From Sulfidibacter corallicola (lineage in GTDB: Bacteria > Acidobacteriota > Holophagae > Acanthopleuribacterales > Acanthopleuribacteraceae), in the NCBI RefSeq assembly GCF_017498545.1, contig NZ_CP071793.1:310001-374000 (forward strand): a DNA stretch of 64,000 nucleotides, given 5' to 3'. Positions within the stretch are counted from its first letter, which is position 1, and every line of letters starts with the position of its first letter. Position numbers and translations under genes: made by a program. The notes under the pieces were generated by a model that did no database searches, was not told the DNA's origin, and worked only from the letters and a program-made list of their open reading frames with translations. Positions 1 to 6,869 of the stretch are shown here, piece after piece.

Positions 1-179
1 ACCCCGCGGGTCTCCAGGAAGCGGACCGCGGCGTGGAACGGGTTGGTGCGCGCTTCCCCCTGGCGGCCGGTGTTGACGGTGATTTCCTTTTTTTCGAACA
101 GGGCCAGGAAGAGCAGGACGACCAGGGCCAGCAACGAGAAAAACAGGAAAGGCGTCAACCAGGGTGATTTTTCCTTCAC
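1..179 (-). CDS. DUF4350-type membrane protein (5' part only)
   Basis: Only the first 59 or so residues are present; the gene runs off the left edge. The product begins MKEKSPWLTPFLF, has one hydrophobic membrane segment at about residues 8-27, and then a GRQGEARTNPFHAA stretch typical of the start of DUF4350 proteins. The GTG start overlaps the stop of the upstream DUF4129 gene by four bases (GTGA), so the two are translationally coupled. In known genomes this family sits with RDD, SpoIIM-like, DUF4129, MoxR and DUF58 genes, and the first three are here in that order. The molecular function is unknown. Confidence 0.75.
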   Translation of the reverse strand, partial: MKEKSPWLTPFLFFSLLALVVLLFLALFEKKEITVNTGRQGEARTNPFHAAVRFLETRG

Positions 180-1642
180 GTCACCACCCCCAGATGTTTC
201 ATCCAGCTTTGGCACAGGGATTCGAACCGTTCGCCTTCCGGCATGCGGTGGGCATAGGCCGCGGCCTGCCAGGCCAGGGTGAGATCGGCAAAAAACTGGG
301 CCGGCTCACCTTCGATCTGGCGCCGCACCAGGCGCAGGCATTCGCCCTCGGTGGCGAAGTCGGCGATCTCGATGCGTCCCGATTCGACCAGGCGGTGGAT
401 GGCTCCCCGGAACAGGAGGCTCAGGGCCTCGCGCCCGTTGCCGCTCTGCCACCGCTGGCGGGCGGCCTGGACGATGTCGGTCGGAAGGGTCGTCGGATCG
501 ATGGCGAACCCCTCTCCCTTCTGGAGATCGGGCACCACTTCCGCCGGTTTTTCGGCGGACAGGGCTTCCAGGCCGCGTGGTTTGCGGCGGTTGATCAAGT
601 AGATGACGAAGGCGACCAACAGAATGATCGCGATGGCCAAAAGGCCGTAGAACAGGAATTTGCCGAACACACCGAGCATGCCCAACGCACTCAGGTCCAG
701 GTCCTCGGATTCGGAAGCCTCGGGTGTTTCCTCGGGATCGAGGCGCAACCGCCAGCGCGTCACCGTCTTTTCTTCGCCGAACTCGGGCGCGGTCATGACC
801 GTGCGAATGTCTTCCTTGGCCGAACTGACCGCTTCTTCCTGGGCGATGGCGGGTGGCGCCGCGAACCAGGCGGCCAACGCGCAGCAGAGCAGCATGGAGA
901 TCTTGGTTCCCTCCTGCAACCGAACCGCGATGCGCTTGAACGCCAACTCCAGATCCCAACCCTCCAGCAGGGTGCGCCTGTTGATGTAGAGCGAGAAACA
1001 GGTGGCCGCGTAGAAGGGTTCCAGGATCAACGAAGCCAGGATGTAGAAATTGACCATGACGAGGGGCAGCCCTTCTTCACCGGCGCCCCAACCCAGGGTG
1101 CCGGCATAGGCTTCCGGGACGAGCAGCATCACCAACTGGTAGAAGCCGTAGGCCAGGATCCATTCGAAGACGAAGTAGGCCATGGTGACGAGCATGGTGT
1201 ATTCGACGAGGGTGCGGGTCAGCAGGGAAACGCGGGACTGGCGCTTCTTGCCGCGCATGTTCTCCAACATGTACACGGGCATGTCGATCAGGCGGTTGGG
1301 GCTGAGGCGAAACCAGAACAGGGGACCGAGCCAGGGCAGGCGGATCTGGCCCGGCAGGGCCTTGAGCGTCTCGGTGGTGGTGGGAGGGTCGCCGAACATG
1401 GCGCGGCTGAGGACGAAAATCGGGATGCGATCCCAAATCGGTTTGAGCCACCAGAACAGGAACAGCAACAGCCAGGGGAGCTGATGGGAACACAGGTTTA
1501 GGAAGGCCCAGAACGGCAGCAGGATTACCAGCCAAGGCCCGTAGATCGCGCCGAACCAGCGTTGGGTCATGCGAATGCCGAGGTCCATGGCCTCGTGCGG
1601 GCGGCGTGGCCGGACCTCGACGGTCAAATCTTCAATGTTCAT
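176..1642 (-). CDS. DUF4129 domain membrane protein
   Basis: 488 residues. Several hydrophobic segments lie in the first half (about 35-60, 140-170, 190-215 and 245-270), with another near 330-350. The C-terminal 80 residues (about 400-480) carry the DUF4129 signature: an E-C-L-R-L-V stretch, then W-Q-A-A-A-Y-A-H-R-M-P and a final S-W. DUF4129 proteins accompany MoxR ATPase and DUF58/VWA proteins and are thought to act in envelope maintenance or transglutaminase-like systems, but no reaction is known. The start overlaps the SpoIIM-like gene by 11 bases and the end overlaps the DUF4350 gene by 4, so this is one operon. The family call is good; the function is open. Confidence 0.75.
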   Translation of the reverse strand: MNIEDLTVEVRPRRPHEAMDLGIRMTQRWFGAIYGPWLVILLPFWAFLNLCSHQLPWLLLFLFWWLKPIWDRIPIFVLSRAMFGDPPTTTETLKALPGQIRLPWLGPLFWFRLSPNRLIDMPVYMLENMRGKKRQSRVSLLTRTLVEYTMLVTMAYFVFEWILAYGFYQLVMLLVPEAYAGTLGWGAGEEGLPLVMVNFYILASLILEPFYAATCFSLYINRRTLLEGWDLELAFKRIAVRLQEGTKISMLLCCALAAWFAAPPAIAQEEAVSSAKEDIRTVMTAPEFGEEKTVTRWRLRLDPEETPEASESEDLDLSALGMLGVFGKFLFYGLLAIAIILLVAFVIYLINRRKPRGLEALSAEKPAEVVPDLQKGEGFAIDPTTLPTDIVQAARQRWQSGNGREALSLLFRGAIHRLVESGRIEIADFATEGECLRLVRRQIEGEPAQFFADLTLAWQAAAYAHRMPEGERFESLCQSWMKHLGVVT

Positions 1643-2588
1643 GAGACCGTCCTGCCAGGCCCAGGTAGGCGAAGACGCCGGTCCACAAGAGGGCCGCGAC
1701 TCCGTATTTGATCGGGGCCGGAAAGATGCGTGGTGACCAGAAGGCTTCGATGCCCGCAGCGATGAACAGCATGCCCGCCATGCCGTAGACGATCGGCAGC
1801 GCGTTGCGGCCCGCGACTTTCAGGGCCTGGGCCCGCGACAGCCGACCCGGGGCCATCAGGGCCAGGCCGAGCCGGAACCCCGCCACGCCGGAAAGCACGA
1901 TGGCCGTCAGTTCGAAGGAGCCGTGGCCACAGACGAAGAGCGTGAAGTTTTGCGCATATTCCATGTTGAGCATGTGGCCGGAGACCGCGCCCAGGAAGAA
2001 ACCGTTGAACAGCAGCGTGAACAGGCTGCCGATGCCGGCCAGCAGACCGCCGGCGAAGGTGCTCAGGCCGATGCCCGTGTTGTGGCGGATGTAATGGCCG
2101 AACATGAGAATGTCGGAGCCGATCGTGCGTTCGTTCTCGTGGGCCTTTTCGTACATGGCCTCCATGTAGGCCACGTATTCGGGGGGCAGGATCGTGTAGA
2201 TCAATTCGGGATCCACGTGAATGGCGGCGATCATCCCGATGAAGGGCCCGTAGAACAGGAAGGTGCAGAGCCAGAAGAGGCGGGCCTCGCGTCGCACCGC
2301 ACGCGGAAAATCGCGGGCGATGAAGCGCCAGATCTCGCCGAGCGTGTTGCCGCGGGGCTGGTAGAACACCTGGTGGGCCTTGAGCACCATCAGGTTGAGC
2401 CGGTCCACCAGGCGCGCGCTGTAGCGACGGTCGCGCGCCAGCGAGAGGTGTTTGCAGACCCGGCGGTAATTCTTGGGGAAGTCGGCCAGCTCCGCTTGGG
2501 ATGCCTTGCGGGCCTTGATGCGGTCCAACACGCCGTCGAATTCGAGCCAATGGTTGTCGTGGCGTTTCTCGAACGCTTCCTGTTTCAT
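1632..2588 (-). CDS. Stage II sporulation protein M-like membrane protein
   Basis: 318 residues from ATG 2588. The reading frame is open further upstream, but that part lies inside the RDD gene and is not used; ATG 2588 overlaps the RDD stop as ATGA. The protein has a soluble helical N-terminus (about 1-95, with the W-x-E-F-D-G start usual for these non-sporulation homologues), then a hydrophobic half with segments near 105-125, 175-215, 235-255 and 270-310. It matches the SpoIIM/DUF95 family, which in Gram-negative bacteria is found beside RDD and DUF4129 genes and is unrelated to sporulation. A membrane role alongside its neighbours is inferred. Confidence 0.8.
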   Translation of the reverse strand: MKQEAFEKRHDNHWLEFDGVLDRIKARKASQAELADFPKNYRRVCKHLSLARDRRYSARLVDRLNLMVLKAHQVFYQPRGNTLGEIWRFIARDFPRAVRREARLFWLCTFLFYGPFIGMIAAIHVDPELIYTILPPEYVAYMEAMYEKAHENERTIGSDILMFGHYIRHNTGIGLSTFAGGLLAGIGSLFTLLFNGFFLGAVSGHMLNMEYAQNFTLFVCGHGSFELTAIVLSGVAGFRLGLALMAPGRLSRAQALKVAGRNALPIVYGMAGMLFIAAGIEAFWSPRIFPAPIKYGVAALLWTGVFAYLGLAGRSHEH

Positions 2589-3271
2589 CGGCGCGTCCCC
2601 ACCAACCAATTCGCGAAGCCGTACAGGGCCTCCACCGCTTTCAAACCCTGCTTGTGGGTCAGCGGTTCCAAATGACTGGCCAATTCCTCGGCGCGGTTGC
2701 CGGGCAGGGTCTGGGCCCGTTCGCCGAAGGAGATCACCGCCCGTTGTTCGGTGAGTGAAAGTGCCGCGGGCGGTGGCAAGGGCGGCTGTTGCGGGATGCT
2801 CTCGGGGCTTGGCGACGCCAACATACGGTAGATGACCAGGGTGCCGGCGACGCGATCGCCCAGCCGCTGGAACCGCGCGCTGGCGAGACAGGAGCCCAAA
2901 CCGAACGCGAAACCGAAGGGCAGGAAATCTACCGCCCGAAGCAGGTTCCGCAGCATGGCGCCGCGCATGCCGATGGGAGTGCCGTCCTCGTGGATGACCT
3001 CCAATCCCATGATGCGCTTGCCGGGGGTCTGGCCCTTGTTGTAGACCTCGAACAGCACGAAGTAGAACCACTCCATGAAGAACGCGAAAATCGAGAAAAT
3101 ACCCCAACCGGCCTCCCCCATGAAGAGGAGCGCGCTGCCGAAGGCGATGTAGGCCATACTGCGGATCAGGGAATCGATGATCAGCGCGAGGGCACGTGAC
3201 ACGGGTCCTGCGACTTTCAAATTGATTTGGACGCCTTCCGGCGTTTCGATGGCATGGAGGGTATCCAGCAT
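2585..3271 (-). CDS. RDD family membrane protein
   Basis: 228 residues. The start is supported by AGAAGG seven bases upstream. The RDD domain covers about residues 15-150. It has the R-A-L-A-L-I-I-D-S opening with the family's conserved Arg and Asp, two or three membrane helices, the G-Q-T-P-G-K-R-I-M-G-L motif, and the late R-L-G-D-R-V-A-G-T Asp. A proline-rich linker follows, then a charged cytoplasmic tail of about 65 residues. This is the first gene of the four-gene overlapping operon reading off the left edge. RDD proteins are small membrane proteins; some are proposed transporters, but the role here is unknown. Confidence 0.85.
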   Translation of the reverse strand: MLDTLHAIETPEGVQINLKVAGPVSRALALIIDSLIRSMAYIAFGSALLFMGEAGWGIFSIFAFFMEWFYFVLFEVYNKGQTPGKRIMGLEVIHEDGTPIGMRGAMLRNLLRAVDFLPFGFAFGLGSCLASARFQRLGDRVAGTLVIYRMLASPSPESIPQQPPLPPPAALSLTEQRAVISFGERAQTLPGNRAEELASHLEPLTHKQGLKAVEALYGFANWLVGTRR

Positions 3272-3545
3272 TCAGGGACCTTCTGGTATAGGAACTTGGA
3301 GCCCAAGTACCGACTTCCCTATCAAAGGCGGCAACGATGCGCAAATAGTACCAGAAAATGCCGGATCGACGGATCGGGGCGTGCGCGTGCTGGATCGGGT
3401 GGTCGATGGAGGCCGGTCGAGACCGCGTGGTACGGGTCGACCGGCATGGGTCACGCTCGGTTTCGGCATGGATTGCCGCGATGTCGCGCTCCGTGCGTTT
3501 CGTCCCGAATGGTACCCGTGCGGCCAGGCCATTCGGGGACGCGCC

Positions 3546-3854
3546 TCAATCCAGCGTCTTGGGAGCCCGTTTGATATCGCGAAACATGCGCATCTCCTTG
3601 CGGATCTCCTCCACGGGACGGCCCTGTTCGCGGCTCATTTCGGCCAGTGTCTTTTCGTCCGGTTCCAGTGGGAGGTATCCGTCCGCCCGTTCCCGGATCG
3701 CGGCATCGCGTTGTTTCGCGGCGCGGGATTCCCGCAGCATGGTTTCCACTCCGGAGGGCATGGCGCTGATGCCCAATTTCTTGAGGAACTCCTGGTCCTC
3801 CAGCGTGAATCTCCCCTCGAAACTCTGAGTGTCTCGTCCTTTCTTCTTGCTCAT
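3546..3854 (-). CDS. Small charged hypothetical protein
   Basis: 102 residues from ATG 3854, chosen because GGGAGG lies just upstream; the ATG 21 bases earlier has no ribosome binding site. The product starts MSKKKGRDTQSF and is rich in Lys, Arg and Glu. It has no membrane segment and is predicted mostly helical (E-D-Q-E-F-L-K-K-L-G, then a K-T-L-A-E-M-S-R-E-Q-G-R-P stretch). I do not recognise the family. It lies 62 bases upstream of the end of nothing on its own strand except the helical/receiver gene region, and 270 bases downstream of the RDD operon promoter region. It may be a regulatory or structural small protein. Confidence 0.5.
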   Translation of the reverse strand: MSKKKGRDTQSFEGRFTLEDQEFLKKLGISAMPSGVETMLRESRAAKQRDAAIRERADGYLPLEPDEKTLAEMSREQGRPVEEIRKEMRMFRDIKRAPKTLD

Positions 3855-3916
3855 GATGCCTCCCAAAAATCCCATATGGTCGGTGTCGAGACCGATCCGA
3901 GTAGCCCTTTCCCGGG

Positions 3917-4924
3917 TTACCGATCCGCTTGACCGATCAGTTTGTGCAGCGTCTCCTGGAGAAGCTGCTTATTGAAGGGTTTGAACACGATTTCATTGAT
4001 ACCGGCCTCGAGAATTTCCTCGTCTTTGGGTTGATCCACGGGGGTGGTGATCATGACCACCGGCAGTTCGTCCACCGCGAATTGGGCTCTCACCTGACGA
4101 GCCAGATCCAGGCCGGAACATTCGGGCATGTTGAGATCGGTGAAAATCAGGGCGGGTTGCTCTTCACCCAGGTTGGCAAGGGCCTCGGAGGGCGAAGGGA
4201 ATCCACGGCAGCGATAGCCGAGATTTTTGACGAGACGGGCCAGCATCATCAGGACCGTCCGTGAATCGTCGATGGCAAATACGAGCTGGGGTTCACAGGG
4301 CTCCGCGGGTTGGGCACGAGTGGGTTCGGCGGCCTCCTCGGGCTCGGTGTCCGGTTGAGAAGGAGCGGGTTCGGTGGCTTCGAACGATTCTGCGCCGTTC
4401 AGGAGATTCAAGAACTTGTGGGCGGCCCGAGCCAACTGGGCATCGTCGCTTTGACTCATGAGCCGCACGCTGTCTTGGGCGGTGGCGTTGTCCGAGCCGA
4501 TCAGGGCGTCCAGCCAGCGTCGGGTCCAATTCGGTCGATTCTGGTGCAGCACCGTGCGGGTCCAGGTCTCCAGCAGAGCGGCACGGGGAAGGGTGGCCAT
4601 GATTTCGAAGAGAATTTCGGCCTGTTCGTCGGAGAGGGTGGGCAGCAGCAGGGCCACCAGTTCCTGGCGGCGGTACAGCATCGAGGATACGACCTTGAAC
4701 AGATTGGGACATTCGCGCAGGGTACTCGGTCGGATACCGACGAGAAGGAGCAGCAGGGGAATGGCCGTTTCGGGCGCGTGATTGCTCAATTCGAAAATGA
4801 TCCGTCGCCGGAGTGTTTTCGAACCTTCCGCACAGCGAACGAGAATGATTTTGGTGCGCGCAAAATCATTGCTGTCCAGGCGGTTGCGGAATAGATGGAA
4901 GAATTTCTTTTCCTCTTCGTTCAT
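3917..4924 (-). CDS. Helical N-terminal domain fused to response-regulator receiver
   Basis: 335 residues from the internal ATG at 4924 (MNEEEKKFFHLF). The open frame continues upstream to 5098, but that extension is Pro/Arg-rich and unlike protein. Residues 1-180 are all-helical and resemble HEAT-like repeats. A Glu/Pro/Ala linker follows at about 185-210, then a CheY-like receiver at 214-333. The receiver keeps the acidic pair D219/D220, phospho-acceptor D263 (F-T-D-L-N-M-P), T293/T294 and K315 (F-K-P-F). It has no output domain after the receiver, so the helical part is probably the effector or scaffold. No histidine kinase is adjacent. There is no clear ribosome binding site. Confidence 0.75.
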   Translation of the reverse strand: MNEEEKKFFHLFRNRLDSNDFARTKIILVRCAEGSKTLRRRIIFELSNHAPETAIPLLLLLVGIRPSTLRECPNLFKVVSSMLYRRQELVALLLPTLSDEQAEILFEIMATLPRAALLETWTRTVLHQNRPNWTRRWLDALIGSDNATAQDSVRLMSQSDDAQLARAAHKFLNLLNGAESFEATEPAPSQPDTEPEEAAEPTRAQPAEPCEPQLVFAIDDSRTVLMMLARLVKNLGYRCRGFPSPSEALANLGEEQPALIFTDLNMPECSGLDLARQVRAQFAVDELPVVMITTPVDQPKDEEILEAGINEIVFKPFNKQLLQETLHKLIGQADR

Positions 4925-5292
4925 GGGGTGGCTCGTTCGAAGAATTTGGCTCCTTGGATGACGGCGCGGGGGCGGGTAGGGTCGGCGACAGGTGGAGCCG
5001 ACCGAAGCGCGGATTCGGGCTCCCCAAGTCGCGAACGATGGTGAGGCGTTTGTCCCTGGAAATGCGTGGATCGGTGGCGATTCCAAGTGCCGACACATAC
5101 CTGCCCACCTGCGCTCGAGACCTTCCGAGTTCGGCGGAAGTGCGGGGAAGGCTTCAATGGCGAGGCCAGGTCCGAATCGATGAGTGACAGGAAATCGCGG
5201 AATTGGGTTTTTGGGAAGATGAAAAGGATTTGGAAACCATCATAAACCGTGATTGTACGAATTTGCCATCAAAACAATAGAAAAGGGCCGGG
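4925..5292. other. Intergenic region without a recognisable gene
   Basis: This 368-base gap lies between the beta-propeller gene and the helical/receiver gene, both on the minus strand. The short frames in it are Pro/Arg-rich and have no ribosome binding site. It presumably holds the promoter of the helical/receiver gene. The part near 5200-5285 is AT-rich, but no clear -35/-10 pair or terminator hairpin is visible. Confidence 0.5.
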
Positions 5293-6555
5293 TTATTTGG
5301 AACCGATCGCGTAGAGTGCCTTGTGGGTTCGGAGGAACAAGGTCCCTTTCGCGATCGCCGGCGAAGCGGCCATCGGTTCCTGCATGTCGTTGCGTGCCAA
5401 TACCTTGAACTCACGACCCGTCTGAATGACCGAAATCGTTCCATCCATGGCCGTCAGCAGGATTTTGTTGCCGGCGACCACGGGAGAGCCGCGGTGCCGT
5501 TGGTCATGGGTGCGCTTGCGGTAGATTTCCTTGCCGCTGGCGGCATCCATGCAGATCAGAACGCCGTTTTCCCGGCAGAGGTAGACCAGGCCGTCGTGAA
5601 TCAGCGGCGAGGGGACGTCGGGTGTCTGATCCGACCGTTTCCAGGCGAAGAACTGATTTTTGTCGGTGATGTCGCCCTTGGCGCCCGAGGGTTTCAGGCC
5701 CAGGACCGGACCGCCCTTGGCCGAGGGCACCACGATCAGGTCGTCGTGGACCGCCGGGGTGGCGACAAATCGGTAGAAGGGGTTGTAATCGGGTTTTTGC
5801 AGGCCGCCGCAGCGCCAGATCTCGGCCCCGTCGGCCAGGTTGTGGGCGGTGATGTAGTCCGAACCGTGCGACAGCAACCATTCGTTGCCCTGAGCGCGGT
5901 ACATGACCGGCGAGGCATAGGTGTGCCGGCTCTCCTGGCGGGCGTTGGATCGGCGTTCGTGGCGCCAGATCTCTTTGCCGGAACGCTTGTCGAGTGCCAG
6001 CACCAGTTGGGCGCCGTCGTGCATGAGTTGCAGGTACAGCCGGTCGCCGACGACCAGGGGACTGACGGCCATGCCCCAGTAGATACCGAAGGTTCCGTAG
6101 TCTTTCTGCATGTTGCGGCGCCACAGCTCCACGCCTTCGAAATCGTGAGCCGTGAGGGTGCCGGTCCCGAAAAAGGACCACACGTGGGTGCCGTCGGTGG
6201 TCGGCGAGGGTGCCGCTTCGTTGCTCTCACCTTGACGAATGTCGCGGTTGCCGTTGTCGATTTTGCGCTTCCACAGGGTTTTGCCGCGGGTATCCAGACA
6301 CATCAGCACCAGGTCGTCGCCGTCGGCGCTGGTCAGGAAGATGCGGTCGCCCCAAATCACGGGTGTGGAGGGCGCGGGTCCCGGTAGGGGCGTGCGCCAC
6401 AGCACGCTTTCGGTCTGGCTCCAGGTGGTGGGGATGGAGACGGCGGAACTGGTGCCGTTGTGGTTGGGGCCGCGCCAGTGGGGCCAGTGTTCACCGGAAA
6501 GTAGGGGAGAGGTCAAGGTTCCTGCGATCACGAGCAGGGAGAACCATCGAAACAT
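5293..6555 (-). CDS. Exported PQQ-type beta-propeller protein
   Basis: 420 residues with an AAGGAG site upstream. The Sec signal peptide covers about residues 1-20 (F-R-W-F-S-L-L-V-I-A-G). The mature protein starts with the H-W-P-H-W-R-G-P-N-H-N-G motif common to PQQ-like outer-membrane-assembly/alcohol-dehydrogenase-fold propellers in planctomycetes and acidobacteria. Blade repeats follow, with G-K-x-L-W-x-R, G-x-E-L-W-R-R, G-K-E-I-W-R-H, G-A-E-I-W-R and G-K-E-I-Y-R. No dehydrogenase active-site module or haem motif is seen, so a binding or structural role in the periplasm is more likely than PQQ catalysis. It stands alone between intergenic regions. Confidence 0.8.
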   Translation of the reverse strand: MFRWFSLLVIAGTLTSPLLSGEHWPHWRGPNHNGTSSAVSIPTTWSQTESVLWRTPLPGPAPSTPVIWGDRIFLTSADGDDLVLMCLDTRGKTLWKRKIDNGNRDIRQGESNEAAPSPTTDGTHVWSFFGTGTLTAHDFEGVELWRRNMQKDYGTFGIYWGMAVSPLVVGDRLYLQLMHDGAQLVLALDKRSGKEIWRHERRSNARQESRHTYASPVMYRAQGNEWLLSHGSDYITAHNLADGAEIWRCGGLQKPDYNPFYRFVATPAVHDDLIVVPSAKGGPVLGLKPSGAKGDITDKNQFFAWKRSDQTPDVPSPLIHDGLVYLCRENGVLICMDAASGKEIYRKRTHDQRHRGSPVVAGNKILLTAMDGTISVIQTGREFKVLARNDMQEPMAASPAIAKGTLFLRTHKALYAIGSK

Positions 6556-6803
6556 GCGAGCTCCTTTTCGATCGCTTCGAACGTTTCATCAGTAGCCAGG
6601 ACCTGGGTAGAACATCGGTCCCAGGGCCCCGAGAACATGAGTATTGAAGCAAACTACTGAAATGGAAGTCGATTATACCGTGAAGCGATTCATGGAGGGG
6701 AACAGCGCGGCCGGGGTCGGCATTCCAGGGGTCGGGGCTCGTGCGGCGTGCATGGCGCAGGGACCGACAGCCGACGGCGGCGCACGGCGTGGCGGCGCCA
6801 TAA

Positions 6804-6840
6804 AACGAAAAAGGGGAGGGGCCTCGCGGCGCCCTCCCCC
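6804..6840 (-). terminator. Rho-independent terminator of the Oar-like receptor gene
   Basis: Read on the minus strand, a GC-rich stem (GGGGAGGG paired with CCCTCCCC across a short GC loop) is followed directly by TTTTTCGTTTT. It lies 30 bases after the stop of the receptor gene at 6870. Confidence 0.85.
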
Positions 6841-6869
6841 GTTTAGCTATCGGGTTTGTCGATCAGCGA

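Noticed and set aside
2589..3344. N-terminal extension of the SpoIIM-like frame through the RDD gene
   Set aside because: The extension is Arg/Pro-rich out-of-frame translation of the RDD gene; ATG 2588 with ATGA overlap is the natural start, so this is not a fusion or frameshift.
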